Source: Rebecca billardiae RCC1528
Taxonomy: Eukaryota > Haptophyta
Direction: 5' to 3'
Assembly: GCA_965240325.2 (NCBI GenBank)
Contig: OZ251226.1
Span: 3,286,001-3,350,000, forward strand
Length of the DNA stretch: 64,000 nucleotides
Shown here: piece after piece, positions 18,197 to 29,081 of the stretch
Layout: the number at the start of each line of letters is the position of its first letter
Numbering within the stretch: position 1 is the first letter of the stretch
The notes under the pieces: model-generated
What the model was told of the DNA's origin: nothing
Seen by the model: only the letters and a program-made list of their open reading frames with translations
Databases searched by the model: none
Made by a program: the position numbers and the translations under genes

Positions 18197-18932
18197 CGGG
18201 CCGCGCCCCGGATCCGAGAAGCGCATTGGTTCCGCCCTGGCAACCCGCCTCGTCATCCAGTGAGGCGGATGATGGCCAGCGCTCACTCCAGACGGCGGTC
18301 ACAAGCTCACAACTTGGTGGCGTCGCGTCGAACTCGCAGCCACTTACTACTGCGCTGTTATTAGATGATGACGCGCGCGCGCTCGAATATTTATTCATCG
18401 GTGGCACGGGTCACGCCGCGTAAGTCCGCAGCCCGTGGGCGTCAACTGTCAACGGACTCACTCAATCAAGTCTTGAATAATTCAAGTCAGCCGTGATGAC
18501 TGATGACTCACTCATCAGCTGATCGACTGACTGAGTATCCGTAGCTAGCGCCGCGATACGGTGTAGCGCGCGTCGCGTATAGCATCAGCCAGCATGACGA
18601 TTACTACATCCGCGCATATCAGCTAAGATAACAAAAGTATGCATAGCAGAGCGCTCAACTAATAACTAAGTAAGCCGTGACGCCGATCGGTGCTGCGGCG
18701 TGTCATCGGCGCATCCCGGACTGCATTGGCCGCCCGCCAAGTCTGATCGTGAGGGCCCTGCCAGTGTGCCGTGTGGTGGGTCGCGCGCCGGACCAGTGGC
18801 AGTGATTGAGTGAGCCGGCGGTAGTCGATGAGCGGCCAATGATAGTGTCTGTGCCAGACAGCTCCAGTGACCCGGACTATCGCCGACGCCAGTCTCAGCG
18901 CCGCCGGCCCGAGCTGCAGCGCGCGACTTCAT
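18197..18932. other. Convergent intergenic spacer
   Basis: About 735 bp lie between two 3' ends. GC falls in 18300-18660, with many short TGACTCA-like and CTGACTGA-like words but no ordered array. I see no gene here. Confidence 0.5.
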
Positions 18933-20603
18933 TCAGCATCCAGCAACTGTCTCGAGCACTGCGGGCACGTCGATGAGCGGTATTTCGAGCGCACTCGTCA
19001 AGCTGAGCACGGCTTCGAGCGCCTCCTTGGGCGTGCCCTTGCTCACCATCACGTCGGCGAGCCAGGTCGGCAACCCTTCCGCTGGGCCGGTCACATAGTC
19101 GCCGCGCGAGACGAGCGGCTTTGCGTAGATCACCCCAGGCAGCGCGCGCAGCTCCTCCACCGACTTGGTGTGCTCGACGATGCCCGACCGCGGTGCGTTC
19201 ACGTAGTTGTACGCCAGGCTGCAGCGCGGTGACCGCCCGGCGCGCACGCCGCTCGGCACGCCCAGGCAGCAGCGCAGCGCCTCCTCCACCAAGTCGACGC
19301 CGTGCACACGCAAGTGTGTATCGCGCACCTGCCCGCCGCCCATGCGCGCGTTGATCTCGATCAGCCGCGGGCCCCGCGACGTGTACTTGAGCTCGACGTG
19401 GAACACGCCGGCGGAGAAGCCACAGCAGCGGAGGCTCTCCACCGCCATGTCCTGCGGGTGGGCGTCGGGCAGCGCGCACGCTCATCAGAGTGGCAGCCTG
19501 GCGACAGTGCGGCGGGTTGGGGGCCTTGCGCGGCGATGCGCACTCGAGACCAACATGCCGCGCGGGGACGCGCACCTTGAGCTCTTCCTGCTTCGCATCG
19601 CTCAGCAGCGACGGGCACACGCCCCACGTCTCGTTGAAGTACGGCTCGACGGTGGGCCCGTTGTCCACGACGACCGCGTACAATGGCTGCCCGCCTCCCA
19701 GCACCACGTCCACGTCCACCTCGCACCCGTCGAGGTACTCCTCCAGCCTGCGGCGCGGCGAGGCGGGGGCGGCTGGGCGTGAGCACGCGCGTGGGTTGGG
19801 GTCGTGAGCACGCGCGCGGGCATGGCTGCGCGGCGAGCGCCGTACATGAAGCCACCGCCGCCACCGCCGCTGAGCCCGCTGCAAGGAGAGGCGGGCGGGT
19901 CCTGAGAGCAGCCGCTCGGTTTGTCAATGTTCGACTCGACCGAGCTGGACTTGGGGACGAGCGCGCCCGATGAGACGACCGTGTCGTCCATCTCGGCGAG
20001 CACCTTGGCAAACACACGAGGAAGCTCGTCGGCGGTGGTCACCTTCTTCACGCCGAGCGACGCCGCGCCGTGGATCGGCTTGAGCACGGCGGGCAGCCCG
20101 ACCGCGGACAGCGCGCCTTCGAGGTCGTCTGCGTCGTGCACGAGCGCGTTGGCGGGCGTGGCGAGGCCGGCGGCCATCATGCACGCGCGTGTGGCGTACT
20201 TGTTGCGGGCCACCTCAACCGCCGAGGGTGGCGCGCCTGGCAGCCCGAGCGCCTCCGCGAGCCGTGCGCTGATGCCGACGCTCAGCTCGCAGAAGGAGGT
20301 CACGCCGTCAGGCATGCGGCAGCCGACGGCGGGATCTGTCTGCAGGCCGTAGATGGCGGCGAGGGCATCTTCGAAGAGCGTGTCTTCATCCTTGCTGGCC
20401 ATCTCCAGCTCCACCAGCTTGGCCACCGTGCCCTCACTGACGAGGGCACGCACCCACGAGCCCGGCTCGTCGATGACGACTGAATCGATCCCCAGCTCTC
20501 GCGCGCGCTCGAAGATGAAGCGCTTGCCCTCGTACCCGGGGGAGAAGAAGACGACGAGCTTGTTCCTGAGGATCGAAGCCCCCGGGTCTGATGGTGTGCT
20601 CAT
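18933..20603 (-). CDS. ATP-grasp ligase resembling carnosine synthase (CARNS) / L-amino-acid ligase
   Basis: Exons (minus) 20603-19846, 19747-19576 and 19451-18933 give 482 residues, and frame sums confirm both joins (FM|LEEYLDG and EELK|DMAVES). The N-terminal Rossmann-like part begins LVVFFSPGYEGKRFIFERA, followed by an ATP-grasp domain. VARNKYATRACMMAAGLATP precedes it. LPAVLKPIHGAASLGVKKV is the nucleotide-binding strand and Lys, LEEYLDGCEVDVDVVLGGG is the lid hinge, and EINARMGGG supplies Mg-binding Glu/Asn. The family joins an amino acid or beta-alanine to another amino acid using ATP. Substrates cannot be inferred. A glycine run before intron 1 is unusual. It is probably cytosolic. Confidence 0.83.
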
Positions 20604-20977
20604 CGCCACGAGCTGCGACTGTGCGTGCGCGCGTCGAGTCGGTGGTTGGACGGCGTGAAGACGCGCGAGATCGGACTGTGAATCCTCCGTCAACTCCGGT
20701 GCCGCGGTTGCACACGGGGCCGCAGAGTTTCCACTCCTCCTTCAGCAGGCCTACAAAAGTGAGACGACTGAAAGTGACTGAGCTTCAGGCCAGCTGCGCC
20801 GCGGCAGCCAATGAGGTGAGCCTGGTGAACGACTTGGAAGCCACCGCGGCTCAGAATCTGGACACTGCTGACGCACTGTTCGCCCGATGTTGCCCCCCCC
20901 GCAGGGGCAGTCGGCTCCGCAGCACCCGCGCGCGCTGATGAGCGTCATGCAAAGGCCACGCGGCCCGCCCCTCGCGC
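20604..20977. other. Intergenic spacer, promoter of the ATP-grasp gene
   Basis: 374 bp lie between two minus-strand genes. It should carry the 3' UTR of the isomerase-like gene and the promoter of the ligase gene. No motif stands out apart from a C8 run at 20893. Confidence 0.45.
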
Positions 20978-23041
20978 TCACGCCGTCGGCGCCGGCTCCA
21001 TGCGCACCACCTCCGCGACGCGTGCAAACACGCGCGCGAGCTCGGCGCGCGTGGGCTCGTCGTTGCGCGCGATGCGGACGAGCACCACCGCGCCCGGGTG
21101 TCCGACGCCGGGGACGACGCCCTCGCCCTCCTTCACGTCGTACCCGGCGAGGGCGAGCACGTTGGCGTACGCGTTGGCCTCCTGGTACCCGGCCGGGTAC
21201 GCGTCGAGCAGCGCCGGGTGCGGCAGGGACGAGTCCTGCGCCGCGGGCAGCAGTGAGAGCGTGAGCGCGCTGCCCTGCTTGCCCATGGCGTGCGTGGCGT
21301 GCCCCACCGCCGGGCCCTTGCCCACGTCGGCGAAGGAGCCGCACGCGCGCGCCCACACGTCGCGCGCGAACGCGCCGTCGAGCACGTCGCGCATCGCGCG
21401 CGCGTCCGCGCCGCGCGAGAGGTTGCCAAAGTAGATCGCCTCGCCGTAGCACGCGCGCGGCTTGGCGGCGCGCAGCGCGATGCGGTGCAGCGCCCCGAGC
21501 ACGTCGCCGACAGCGGACGCGTCCAGGCCGAGGGCGGAGAGCTCGGCGGCGACGGCGTCGGCGGGGAGGGCGCCCGCGCTGGCGGAGGGCAGGTAGCAGA
21601 TGGAGACGGGCGCGCCGACGCCGCCCACCGTGCACCGCGTCGCCGGGCCGAGCAGCGGCGCGACGGTCGCGAGCGGCCCGCCGCCCTCGCTCGCCATCAG
21701 GTGCGCGACGATGCGCTTGTACGTCTCGACCGGCGGCTGGTTGACGGCGCAGAGGCCCCAGGCCTCGGCGAGGGCGTACTTGAGGACGGTGAACTGCTGC
21801 ATGAGCTGGCCGAGCGCGCGCGTGGGCGGGCCGCGCAGCCGCAGCTCGCGCACGTCCCACCCCTCGCCCTGCGGCAGCGGCCCTTCCTCCAGCCCCTCCA
21901 CCGCCACGCTCAGCACGAGCTGCTGCTGGGGCGCGCTCGGCGCCTCCAGCGACGTCACGACCTTGAGGAGGATCGAGGGGGTCTTGCCGAGGGACTCCTC
22001 GATGTGCTGCTTGAACCAGAGGGAGGCGTCGCGCCACTCGAGGCCCGCGCCGCCCTCCACGCCCGCGCGCGCGTGCCACCGCCCGCGCCACGCGGGCGGC
22101 AGCAGCAGCACGAGCGTCGCGCCGCCGTGCCCCGCGCGCTCGGCCGCGGCCGCGATCCACTCGGCCGTCTGCAGGGCGGCGCCCACGTCGGCGGGGGCGA
22201 GGTCGAGGGAGGCGGCGTACTCGCGGGCGGAGCCGCCCGCGAGGTGCAGCGGCAGCAGCATCCCGTGCGCCACGTAGTCGTGCCGCCCCGCGCACGTCGA
22301 CTGCTCGGCGGGCTGGTGCGGCAGGTTGGCCACCGGCGGCACCAGTGCCTTGTCGAGCAGCGAGCCCGGGATCGTCACCTTGTAGAAGTGCGAGGACACG
22401 TCCAGGCCGAAGGCGGTGAAGGCGGGGACGAGCGCGTGCTGCACGTTGAAGACGGGCTCCACCGAGGTCATCCCCAGCGCCTGCGCCACGACCACCGTGC
22501 GCCGCAGCGCGCGCTTGAGCGGCGGCTCCTCCGCCTCCGACGCGCCCGGCGGCAGCGGCGGCGCGCACGCGGCGATGCCCGCAAAGATGTGCGCGAGCGT
22601 GTCGGCGTTGACGTCGTCGAGGCCCCACACGCGGAGCGAGTCCTCGGGCATCATCCCCGACGCCAGCGCCAGGTACTTGTCCTCGATCGATCCGCCCATC
22701 CCCGCCCACACGATGTGCTCGAGCGGCACGCCCTCGCCGTACGCGCGGCCGAGCGCCGCGCGTATCGCCTCCGCGAGCTCGGCGACGCGCGCGAAGGCGG
22801 CCGGGCCGTGCGCCTCGTCGTTGAGCAGCCGAGGCACGTGGAACGGCGCCAGGATCAGCCCCTTGGGCGGCACCCGCGCGCTCGCGCCGGCCGATGCGTC
22901 GACGAGCGACACGACGGGCACGAGCTCGTGCGCGCCCGCGGTGATCTCGCGCTCGGCGGGGTTGACGGTGAGCGACGTGGCGGCGTCGAAGAAGAGCGGG
23001 TCAAAGAAGCGCTTGAGCCAGGCCTCCGGGTCCTTCGACAT
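20978..23041 (-). CDS. Divergent phosphoglucose-isomerase-like (double SIS) protein
   Basis: A single exon encodes 687 residues. Recognisable PGI features are the sugar-phosphate loop IVWAGMGGSIEDKYLAL (~114), the LWFKQHIEESLGK motif that aligns with the PGI '(W)FKQL..ES.GK' block (~342), and FTVLKYALAEAWGLCAVNQPPVETYK, matching the 'NPF.QpgVe..K' helix region. It is longer than classical PGI (~550) and quite diverged, more like the PGI half of bifunctional transaldolase/PGI proteins, with no transaldolase part here. Glucose-6-phosphate/fructose-6-phosphate interconversion is plausible, but the key catalytic Glu/His cannot be placed confidently. No targeting peptide is evident. The function call is family-level only. 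Confidence 0.68.
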   Translation of the reverse strand: MSKDPEAWLKRFFDPLFFDAATSLTVNPAEREITAGAHELVPVVSLVDASAGASARVPPKGLILAPFHVPRLLNDEAHGPAAFARVAELAEAIRAALGRAYGEGVPLEHIVWAGMGGSIEDKYLALASGMMPEDSLRVWGLDDVNADTLAHIFAGIAACAPPLPPGASEAEEPPLKRALRRTVVVAQALGMTSVEPVFNVQHALVPAFTAFGLDVSSHFYKVTIPGSLLDKALVPPVANLPHQPAEQSTCAGRHDYVAHGMLLPLHLAGGSAREYAASLDLAPADVGAALQTAEWIAAAAERAGHGGATLVLLLPPAWRGRWHARAGVEGGAGLEWRDASLWFKQHIEESLGKTPSILLKVVTSLEAPSAPQQQLVLSVAVEGLEEGPLPQGEGWDVRELRLRGPPTRALGQLMQQFTVLKYALAEAWGLCAVNQPPVETYKRIVAHLMASEGGGPLATVAPLLGPATRCTVGGVGAPVSICYLPSASAGALPADAVAAELSALGLDASAVGDVLGALHRIALRAAKPRACYGEAIYFGNLSRGADARAMRDVLDGAFARDVWARACGSFADVGKGPAVGHATHAMGKQGSALTLSLLPAAQDSSLPHPALLDAYPAGYQEANAYANVLALAGYDVKEGEGVVPGVGHPGAVVLVRIARNDEPTRAELARVFARVAEVVRMEPAPTA

Positions 23042-24368
23042 GATCGTCGGTACGGGCGTGCGTGCGTGTGCGTGGCTTGACGAGCGGCGCGCAGGGCCAG
23101 CGGAGAGGCGGCGGCGGCGGGAGCGGAGCCGGACGCGAAAGCAAACGGGAGAAATCAACGCAGGCGGGCAATAATGCCGCTTCGAGAAGCTTGCATCGGT
23201 TTCGTCGTCGTCGGCGGTGGCGGGGGGTGGATTATTTATACCCGCCGCCATTCCATCAATAAAAAAGAATTAGCAGTGGCGACGAGGCCGCACGGTGACG
23301 GTGACGCGACGATGGCGCGGAGAAGATGATTGGGTGAGTGAGGCACGGAGCGCCCGGCCGCGCGATCGCAGCCCGCGCTTCTCGCGGTGTGGTGATGATT
23401 GGTATCCATACCCTAGCTGACACCCCATGATCGATCAGCAAGTACCACCCCAGCCAATCTGAGCACACGCGCGCGCGGCGTCGCGGGGCACGTCCACAAG
23501 CGCAGTCGCGGTGACGAGAACTATGTTCAACTCACGATGGTCTGCTGAGCATACGCATGCTGACAATGACTAACCCAGCTCTCTGAGCGACTGCGCGGCG
23601 GGAGGGAGGGCTGCACACGCGCAACCACTTGCCGAGCAGCCCGCACCGTGCGGCCCTGCCATTTCTTCCCGGTTGCGCACAGCACGCGCTCGCTCTAAGG
23701 GTCGGCAGCTCTCCCTGTGGGTTGCTGGCTCGGCATAGTGACGCACACGCGCCCCTGCCCCTACGAACCCCTACCCGGCCCGCATGCAGGTGCGGCGCGA
23801 ACAGCGCCTCGGAGCTGATACACCGACAACCGCCGGGTGCTTCGAACGGCTCTGCGCCGCCTCATCACTGATCGATCGTCAAGATCGAGCGAATCCATCG
23901 TCACTTGCCTCGATTTTGCCCCGGACTCCCAGTGCCCGACTGGCCCATTGCGCTGCCCATGCCCATCATCATGGTTATGATGAGGATGAGCCGGGTCCGG
24001 CGCCGCTAGCCGCGCTAGCGCCACGGGCCCCGGTCCCGGAGGCCGGAGGCTCCGATTGCAAGTCGAGCCTCGATCGAGATTCACAGATTCGGGAGGTTAC
24101 AGCGGCGCAGAACCGTCGGACTCGCCAGTCGGGCGTCGGAGCGGTTGATGTGACAGTGCTACGACATCGGACATATGCAGCTTTGAATGTACTGTGGCAT
24201 CCGATAGTACTCCCGGATCTGAATATTATAAGTATTATTATTATAATATATATATATATTATGCGTAAATAACTAATAAGTCACTGTGATATTATTACGA
24301 CGTACCCTTTTTATTAAAATATATAATAAACTATACTGCTGAGTATAATATTATGATACTACTGTCGT

Positions 24369-24425
<57 letters not shown>

Positions 24426-24794
24426 TCAATAAGTAGCAGCAGCAGCAGTTACGGATTAATATAACTCTCGGGCGCCGGGGCCCGCCAGCGACGCGAGGCT
24501 GCGCGCTTCATACGCTGACGACCCGCTGAGTATAACCGCCGACTGCTACTACGAGTTACCGGGACTGCGGGAGGCCCGCGGTGGCGGTGACGGTCCCATC
24601 ATTATATATATATATATATATAAATATATATATAAGTTGAACTGAACTTACGGAGTAGTTCTGTCCGCCGCCAACATGGCCGCGCGGCTGCGCAACGACG
24701 CACCGCGGAACGGCCGACCGCGCTGCTCTCTCCGCTGCTACTAGTGGCAGCGCCGAGCGCTGCGGCTCAGCCGAGTATTAGGCTCAGCAGTCAC
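23042..24794. other. 1.75 kb intergenic region with AT microsatellites
   Basis: The promoter of the isomerase-like gene lies at its left end. From 24215 it is AT-rich, with (AT)n at about 24373-24422 and a TATATA/AAATATA tract at 24604-24634. No open frame has a conserved look, and there are no long repeats with the rest of the window. Confidence 0.6.
24373..24422. repeat. (AT)n microsatellite
   Basis: About 50 bp of uninterrupted AT dinucleotide. Confidence 0.95.
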
Positions 24795-26590
24795 TCAGCA
24801 CACCAGCAGCATCAGGTCAGTGAGCCCGTCGCCCTGCGAGCTGAAGCAGAAGAGGCCGGACACCTCGTGCCCGCCCGCGACGCCGGTGATCTTGGCGCGG
24901 CACAGCGGGCACGTCGAGTCGCGCGCGAAGCGCTGCCGCCGGTCGCGCTCGACCCACGTCGCGAGGCACGCCTTGCAGAAGACGTGGCCGCACGCGGGCA
25001 GCACGACGGGCGCGCTCAGCGCGTCGTGGCAGATCGAGCACTGCGCCTCCGAGCCGCCCAGCTCAGCCAGCTCCTCGGGGGAGGCGTCGCGCCAGGGCTG
25101 GCGCGCGGGGCACGCGCGGCGGGGCGCGGGGGCGCGCGCGCGAGCGAGCGCGTGAGTGTAAGCGGCCGCGGTCGCGCTCGCGGTCGCGCTCGCGCGCGCG
25201 CTCGGCCTCGCGCGCCCGGTCTGGCGCTCACCGGCTCGTGTGTGCGCGCGCCGTCCAGCAGCGCCTGCTGCCGCCAGCGGCGCAGCGCGTGCAGCTGCTC
25301 GAGTGCGGAGAGCAGCTTGAAGGCGCAGTACGTGAGGAGCAGCCACACGGACCAGAAGCCGCCGCCGATCATCGCGCTCGCGTCCTGCGCCGCCACGCCC
25401 TCCGCGCCGCGCGCCGCGGCCGCGACTCGCACGAGCCCCGCGCCGAACCAGCCGAGCCACAGCAGCACGGGCAGGGCGGTGCGCGCCAGCCCGACGCACA
25501 GCTCCCAGCCGTGGCAGAGCTGGCGCGTGCGCGAGGGGGCGGGCTCGGCGCGCAGCGCGGCGAGCGCCACGCCCGCGAGCTTCACGCACGCCGCGACGCA
25601 GCGCGTCGCCAGGTCGAGCGTGAGCACGCGCACGCCCACGCGCTGCGCGGGCGGCGCGTGGGCCCCAAACGGGTTGAGGACTGAGACAGGGTCGAGCGGC
25701 GGCGTGTGCAGGGGCATGGCGTCGGCGGCGGAGGCGAGGAGCAGCGCGAGCGGCGCGTGGGCGAGCACGAGCACGAGCGCGCACGCCGCGCGCGCGCGCG
25801 CGCGCCGCCCCGTCTCCTCGAGCGGCGCGCGCTGCAGCCGGTTGGCCGCGTGCAGCGCGGCGCTGAGCCACACGCACGCGCCGCACGCGGCCCACGGCAT
25901 CGCGAGCGCGACCGACATGGCGAAGAGGAGGACCCAGCCGGCGAGCGCGAGGGCGTACGCGTAGAGGAACAGGCCGAACTGCAGCCCCTCGTTCCCGCCG
26001 GTGCACAGCATGCACAGCACGTACAGCACGAAGAAGAGCACGAAGTGCTCCTTGGACGAGTACGCGACCGCGCCGACCGGCACGACCAGCAGCGCAAACA
26101 GCACGGTGAAGCACAGCTTCTGCAGCTCGGAGTACTCGGCGAGCGGGTGGCGCGGGCCGGACGGGTCGTCCGGCTCGGGGGCGCCGTCCGCGCCGCCGCC
26201 GGACGCCGCCGGCGCCTCAGCGTCGGCCTCGCTCGCGCGCGGCGCGCCGACCGCCTCGCCCTCGGCCGCGGCCGGCGCAGCGGCCGGCGCCGACGCACCC
26301 TCCGCGCCGGCCGAGGCGGAGGGCACGGCGGGCGCGGCGGCGGCGGCGGGTGCGGGCGGGGAGGAGCCCACTGCCGCTACAGGCGCCGTCGCGGCGGGCG
26401 CGCCATCGCCACTCTCCGCCGATGACGGCGAGGGAGGAGCGGGCGGCGGCGGCGCCGCCGGCTCGGCCGCCGAGTCCTCCGCGCTCGCGCCGGCGTTGGC
26501 GGCGATCTCGGCGCGCACATCTGCGAGGTTGGGCGCGTCGGTCGACTGCGCCGCGAGCAGCTGCTGGCTCTCCTCCACGGGCGGCGGCAT
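24795..26590 (-). CDS. RNFT-like multi-pass membrane RING E3 ubiquitin ligase
   Basis: Exons (minus) 26590-25232 and 25097-24795 give 553 residues. Start at the ATG of MPPPVEESQQLL. Residues ~20-160 are Ala/Pro-rich and disordered. Five to six membrane segments follow (LCFTVLFALLVVPVGAVAY, FVLFFVLYVLCMLCT, FLYAYALALAGWVLLFAMSV and others). The last membrane segment and a helix rich in Leu/Gln (LEQLHALRRWRQQALL) lead across the intron to a C3HC4 RING (CSICHDALSAP, CGHVFCKACLATW, CPLCRAKI). This order matches RNFT1/2-type ER E3 ligases, which are linked to ER quality control. The intron (134 nt, GTGAGC...GCGCCAG) is required because the RING lies in another frame. Confidence 0.78.
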
Positions 26591-26693
26591 GGGCGCGCCC
26601 CTTGCGAGCGCCCACCCCGCAACTTTTTGGACGCTGGCTATAAAGAGGGCCAGCGGGCCCACCGCCACCGCCTGCTGCTCAGCTTGCCTCAGC

Positions 26694-27802
26694 CAAGGGA
26701 GTCAAGGGTGCCCGCGCCCCAGTGGCGCGCTCGGCGGATGTTGGGATACACCTTTTTGCCCGCGGCCCTGCGGCGGCGGCGGCGGTGGCGTGCTCCGCTG
26801 GCGGGGCGAGCGCACGGGGCACGGCGCTGCGGGCGCGGATGTGCCCGCGAAGCCGGCGCGTGCGGACGGGCTGTTGCGGGAGAGTATCAGGCGCCCTCCT
26901 GCGACGCGCGACTTGCGCCACGCCTCTTTCGCCTCGGCTCAGAGCAGCGCGCACGCACGCGCCGCCTCAAGGCCAGCCTTGCCGCGCCGCAGCCGACCGC
27001 GCGCGCGCCGTGCGCGGCGTGGTCGGGAAGGAACGGGCGCTGCTGCCGGGCGAGATGGCGACATCATGGGCGCACGCCATGCCGCCCCGCGGCGCCGCGA
27101 AAGAGCACGAGAACGGATCCGCACAGCTGTTGACGAGTGCTGATTTCTTGCCGTGCCTGAAGCCAGACCTGAGCTCGAAGAAGATGATGAAAGAGCATCA
27201 GCGCGAGGAAAGCGTCGCACCCAGCACTTCTACATGACCACGCGGTGATGAACATTCATGTAAGAGTAGCCCGCGTGCCCGTCTGGCACTGTTCTGTGTC
27301 TCAATGATCGTCCCGACAACGGTCACGACCGCGAGGCAGTGCACACCATTTGTGACAAGTCGAAAAGGCGTGCAAACGGACCGACGACACTCTCGTCAAG
27401 GCGTGGCGGGGCGGCATGGCGTGCGCCTATGATGTCGCCATCTCGCCCGGCAGCAGCGCCCGTTCCTTCCCGACCACGCCGCGCACGGCGCGCGCGCGGT
27501 CGGCTGCGGCGCGGCAAGGCTGGCCTTGAGGCGGCGCGTGCGTGCGCGCTGCTCTGAGCCGAGGCGAAAGAGGCGTGGCGCAAGTCGCGCGTCGCAGGAG
27601 GGCGCCAGATGCTCTCCCGCAACAGCCCGTCCGCACGCGCCGGCTTCGCGGGCACATCCGCGCCCGCAGCGCCGTGCCCCGTGCGCTCGCCCCGCCAGCG
27701 GAGCACGCCACCGCCGCCGCCGCCGCAGGGCCGCGGGCAAAAAGGTGTATCCCAACATCCGCCGAGCGCGCCACTGGGGCGCGGGCACCCTTGACTCCCT
27801 TG
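26694..27802. mobile_element. Foldback/MULE-like non-autonomous element E1
   Basis: The 1,109-bp element has ends beginning CAAGGGAGTCAAGGGTGC and ending in the inverse. Long inverted arms (~400 bp, about 26694-27110 and 27395-27802) flank a ~290-bp unique centre. CCTCAGC lies directly outside both ends (26687-26693 and 27803-27809), a 7-bp perfect target duplication. It reads as 9 bp (GCCTCAGCC) if the element starts at AAGGG. Long terminal inverted repeats plus a 7-9 bp duplication resemble Mutator-type elements. No transposase is encoded. Arm-internal open frames are Arg-rich and probably spurious. Confidence 0.82.
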
Positions 27803-27809
27803 CCTCAGC

Positions 27810-28916
27810 CAAGGGAGGTCCGGGCCGGGAGCTCCCAGCGAGCGGCCAGCGCGACATCACCTCAAGGTTTTTTCCTGAGCGCCGGGCGGCAGCGGCGGCG
27901 AGGGCGGTGCTCCGCTGGCGGGGCGCGCACGGGGCACGGCGCTGCGGGCGCGGATGTGTCCGCAGAGCCGGCGCGTGCGGACGGGCTGTTGCGGGAGAGC
28001 ATCTGGCGCCCTCCTGCGCCGCGCGCATTGCGCCACGCCTCTTTCGCCTTGACTCAGGGCAGCGCGCACATGCGCGCTGCGTCAAGGCCAGCCTTGCCGC
28101 GCCGCAGCCGACCGCACGCGCGCCGTGCGCGGCGTGGTCGGGAAGGAACGGGCGCGGCTGCCGGGCGAGATGGCGACATCACGTGCGCACGCCATGTCGT
28201 CCCGCGGCGCCGCGAAAGGGCGCGATAACGGATCCGCACAGCTGTTGACGAGTGCTGATTTCTTGCCGTGCCTGAAGCCAGACCTGAGCTCGAAAAAGAT
28301 GATGAAAGTGCATCAGCGCGAGGAAAGCGTCGCACCCAGCACTTCTACATGGCCACGTGGTGATGGACATTCATGTAAGAGTAGTCCGCGTGCCCGTCTG
28401 GCACTGTTCTGTGTCTCAATGATCGTCCCGACAAGGGTCGCGACCGCGAGGCCGTGCAGACCATTTGAGACAACTCGAAGAGGCGTGCAAACGGACCGGC
28501 GACACGCTCGTCAAGGCGTGGCGGGGCGGCATGGCGTGCGCACGTGATGTCGCCATCTCGCCCGGCAGCCACGCCCGTTCCTTCCCGACCACGCCGCGCA
28601 CGGCGCGCGCGCGGTCGGCTGCGGCGCGGCAAGGCTGGCCTTGACGCAGCGCGCATGTGCGCGCTGCCCTGAGTCAAGGCGAAAGAGGCGTGGCGCAATG
28701 CGCGCGGCGCAGGAGGGCGCCAGATGCTCTCCCGCAACAGCCCGTCCGCACGCGCCGGCTCTGCGGACACATCCGCGCCCGCAGCGCCGTGCCCCGTGCG
28801 CGCCCCGCCAGCGGAGCACCGCCCTCGCCGCCGCTGCCGCCCGGCGCTCAGGAAAAAACCTTGAGGTGATGTCGCGCTGGCCGCTCGCTGGGAGCTCCCG
28901 GCCCGGACCTCCCTTG
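27810..28916. mobile_element. Foldback/MULE-like non-autonomous element E2
   Basis: 1,107 bp, directly adjacent to E1 and sharing its CCTCAGC duplication (27803-27809, repeated at 28917-28923). The inner arms and centre are near-identical to E1 and in the same orientation. The outer ~90 bp are different (CAAGGGAGGTCCGGGCC...), so E1 and E2 have distinct terminal modules on one body. Confidence 0.82.
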
Positions 28917-29081
28917 CCTCAGCAAGCTTGAGATGATCGGATTCGGACCCCTGCACTCCTGCTCCCGGGTTGACGCAACACAAAGACGCGGGCACACAGC
29001 CAATAAATCGAGGAGGTCGAGGCCGGGTATCCTGCACACTATTCATCATCACCTCGTCGTCGCTTCCAAGCTGAAAGCTGG

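Noticed and set aside
26627-28547. Arg-rich open frames repeated across the foldback arms
   Set aside because: Present in both orientations in every arm because the arms are inverted copies. No start context, domain or consistent length.
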